Program-made: the position numbers and the translations under genes
In this document: positions 30,526 to 30,915 of the stretch, piece after piece
Numbering within the stretch: the first letter of the stretch is position 1
How the letters are laid out: each line of letters starts with the position of its first letter
DNA from: a virus
Length of the DNA stretch: 30,915 bases
IMG/VR virus record: IMGVR_UViG_3300010885_013188
Coordinates: 1-30,915 of that record
Reading direction: 5' to 3' (one strand)
Notes under the pieces: generated by a model
What the model saw: only the letters and a program-made list of their open reading frames with translations
Databases searched by the model: none
Told to the model about the DNA's origin: nothing

Positions 30526-30742
30526 TGTTACTCTCCTTAGTTGGTTTTCCATCTTCATCTACTTCTTCAAGTAGGGCAACATCCCAATCTTCATTACCCT
30601 TAATCCACTTCTGTGAAGCATTAGGTAATTCATCTAGGTTGCGTGTAGCATTCAAGATCTGTCTAGCGTGTTCTCGACTATCGGCATCAAAAATAATTTG
30701 ATACTTTGAAGTTTCCCACACATTAAAAGCATATTTAGCCAT
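30518..30742 (-). CDS. Small early protein, MxKY type
   Basis: 74 residues from ATG 30742 (ATGGCTAA overlap, AAGGAGA before it). It starts MAKYAFNVWETSKYQIIFDA, has SREHARQILNATR, and ends acidic (LLEEVDEDGKPTKESNNE). A strand, strand, helix order with ADSREHA recalls DpnD/PcfM-like small proteins, but the match is loose. The next gene upstream has a similar start. Confidence 0.55.
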   Translation of the reverse strand: MAKYAFNVWETSKYQIIFDADSREHARQILNATRNLDELPNASQKWIKGNEDWDVALLEEVDEDGKPTKESNNE

Positions 30743-30914
30743 TTTCGTTCTCCTTAGTTGTTGCGTTGAATTCCCATTGGGCATTAGTTTCAAAAGGTTC
30801 AAAATCATCTGAAATCCAGTCATCAAGTTCAGCGTAAGCGCTAAGTTCATCTACCGCATCAACTTCAACTGAGTACCAGTGCGTTCGTGTTGCTTCAATA
30901 ATGTATTTAGGCAT
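30735..30914 (-). CDS. Small early protein at the right edge, MxKY type (start may lie outside)
   Basis: At least 59 residues. The visible ATG is at 30914-30912, one base from the window edge, so no ribosome site can be checked and the gene may extend further. It starts MPKYIIEATRTHWYSVEVDA, continues DELSAYAELDDWISDDFEPF, and ends TTKENENG. It is acidic. It resembles the next gene in its opening strand pair, which suggests an old duplication. Confidence 0.55.
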   Translation of the reverse strand: MPKYIIEATRTHWYSVEVDAVDELSAYAELDDWISDDFEPFETNAQWEFNATTKENENG

Positions 30915-30915
30915 C

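Noticed and set aside
1-30915. Prophage or integration functions
   Set aside because: No integrase, excisionase, repressor or attachment-like repeat was seen; the lifestyle cannot be judged from this part alone.

Overview
This window is part of the genome of a tailed double-stranded DNA phage of the long-tailed (siphovirus) type that infects an actinobacterium. The phage assignment rests on an ordered series of head-completion, tail-tube, tape-measure and tail-tip genes followed by lysis genes. The host assignment rests on a WhiB-family gene (24515-24871), a family confined to Actinobacteria and their phages, and on several structural proteins of types common in actinophages. The DNA is AT-rich, unlike phages of high-GC soil actinomycetes, so a low-GC planktonic actinobacterium is a reasonable but unproven host. 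No integrase, repressor, excisionase or attachment site was seen here; terminase, portal, protease and most of the capsid gene must lie to the left.

Layout. (1) 1-12064, + strand: end of a probable capsid gene, adaptor, head closure, gp10-like and tail-terminator proteins, a small protein, the major tail protein with a strong hairpin after it, two tail assembly chaperones joined by a -1 ribosomal frameshift, tape measure, three tail-tip/baseplate proteins and a fibre-like protein. (2) 12135-14568, + strand: lysis region with an M23 peptidase, three small membrane proteins of holin-like build, and among them a secreted PA14-domain protein with an 18-bp tandem repeat encoding a proline stalk. 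(3) 14565-30914, - strand, converging on the late genes: a HAD phosphatase, small phage proteins, a zinc-ribbon protein overlapping a metallophosphoesterase, a RuvC-like nuclease, an orphan beta-type DNA methyltransferase and an HTH protein. Then comes a replication/recombination block: primase-polymerase fused to a P-loop domain, DUF669-like protein, Sak4-like ATPase, PD-(D/E)XK nuclease, SNF2-type helicase and SSB, with WhiB, a group of very small membrane and Cys-rich proteins and a secreted NlpC/P60 protein mixed in. The right end is a run of small unknown early proteins.

How it works together: prim-pol, helicase, SSB, Sak4-like ATPase and nuclease form a plausible self-contained replication and annealing set, and WhiB could modulate host transcription. 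The minus-strand genes are tightly packed, mostly preceded by AAGGAG-type ribosome sites, and nine junctions share one overlap form, ATGNNTAA, implying extensive translational coupling. The clearest less-ordinary features are the frameshift signal, the PA14 stalk protein in the lysis region, the micro-protein group at 24.8-25.8 kb and the unusual SSB tail. I do not see a complete new defence or anti-defence system that I can defend from sequence alone.
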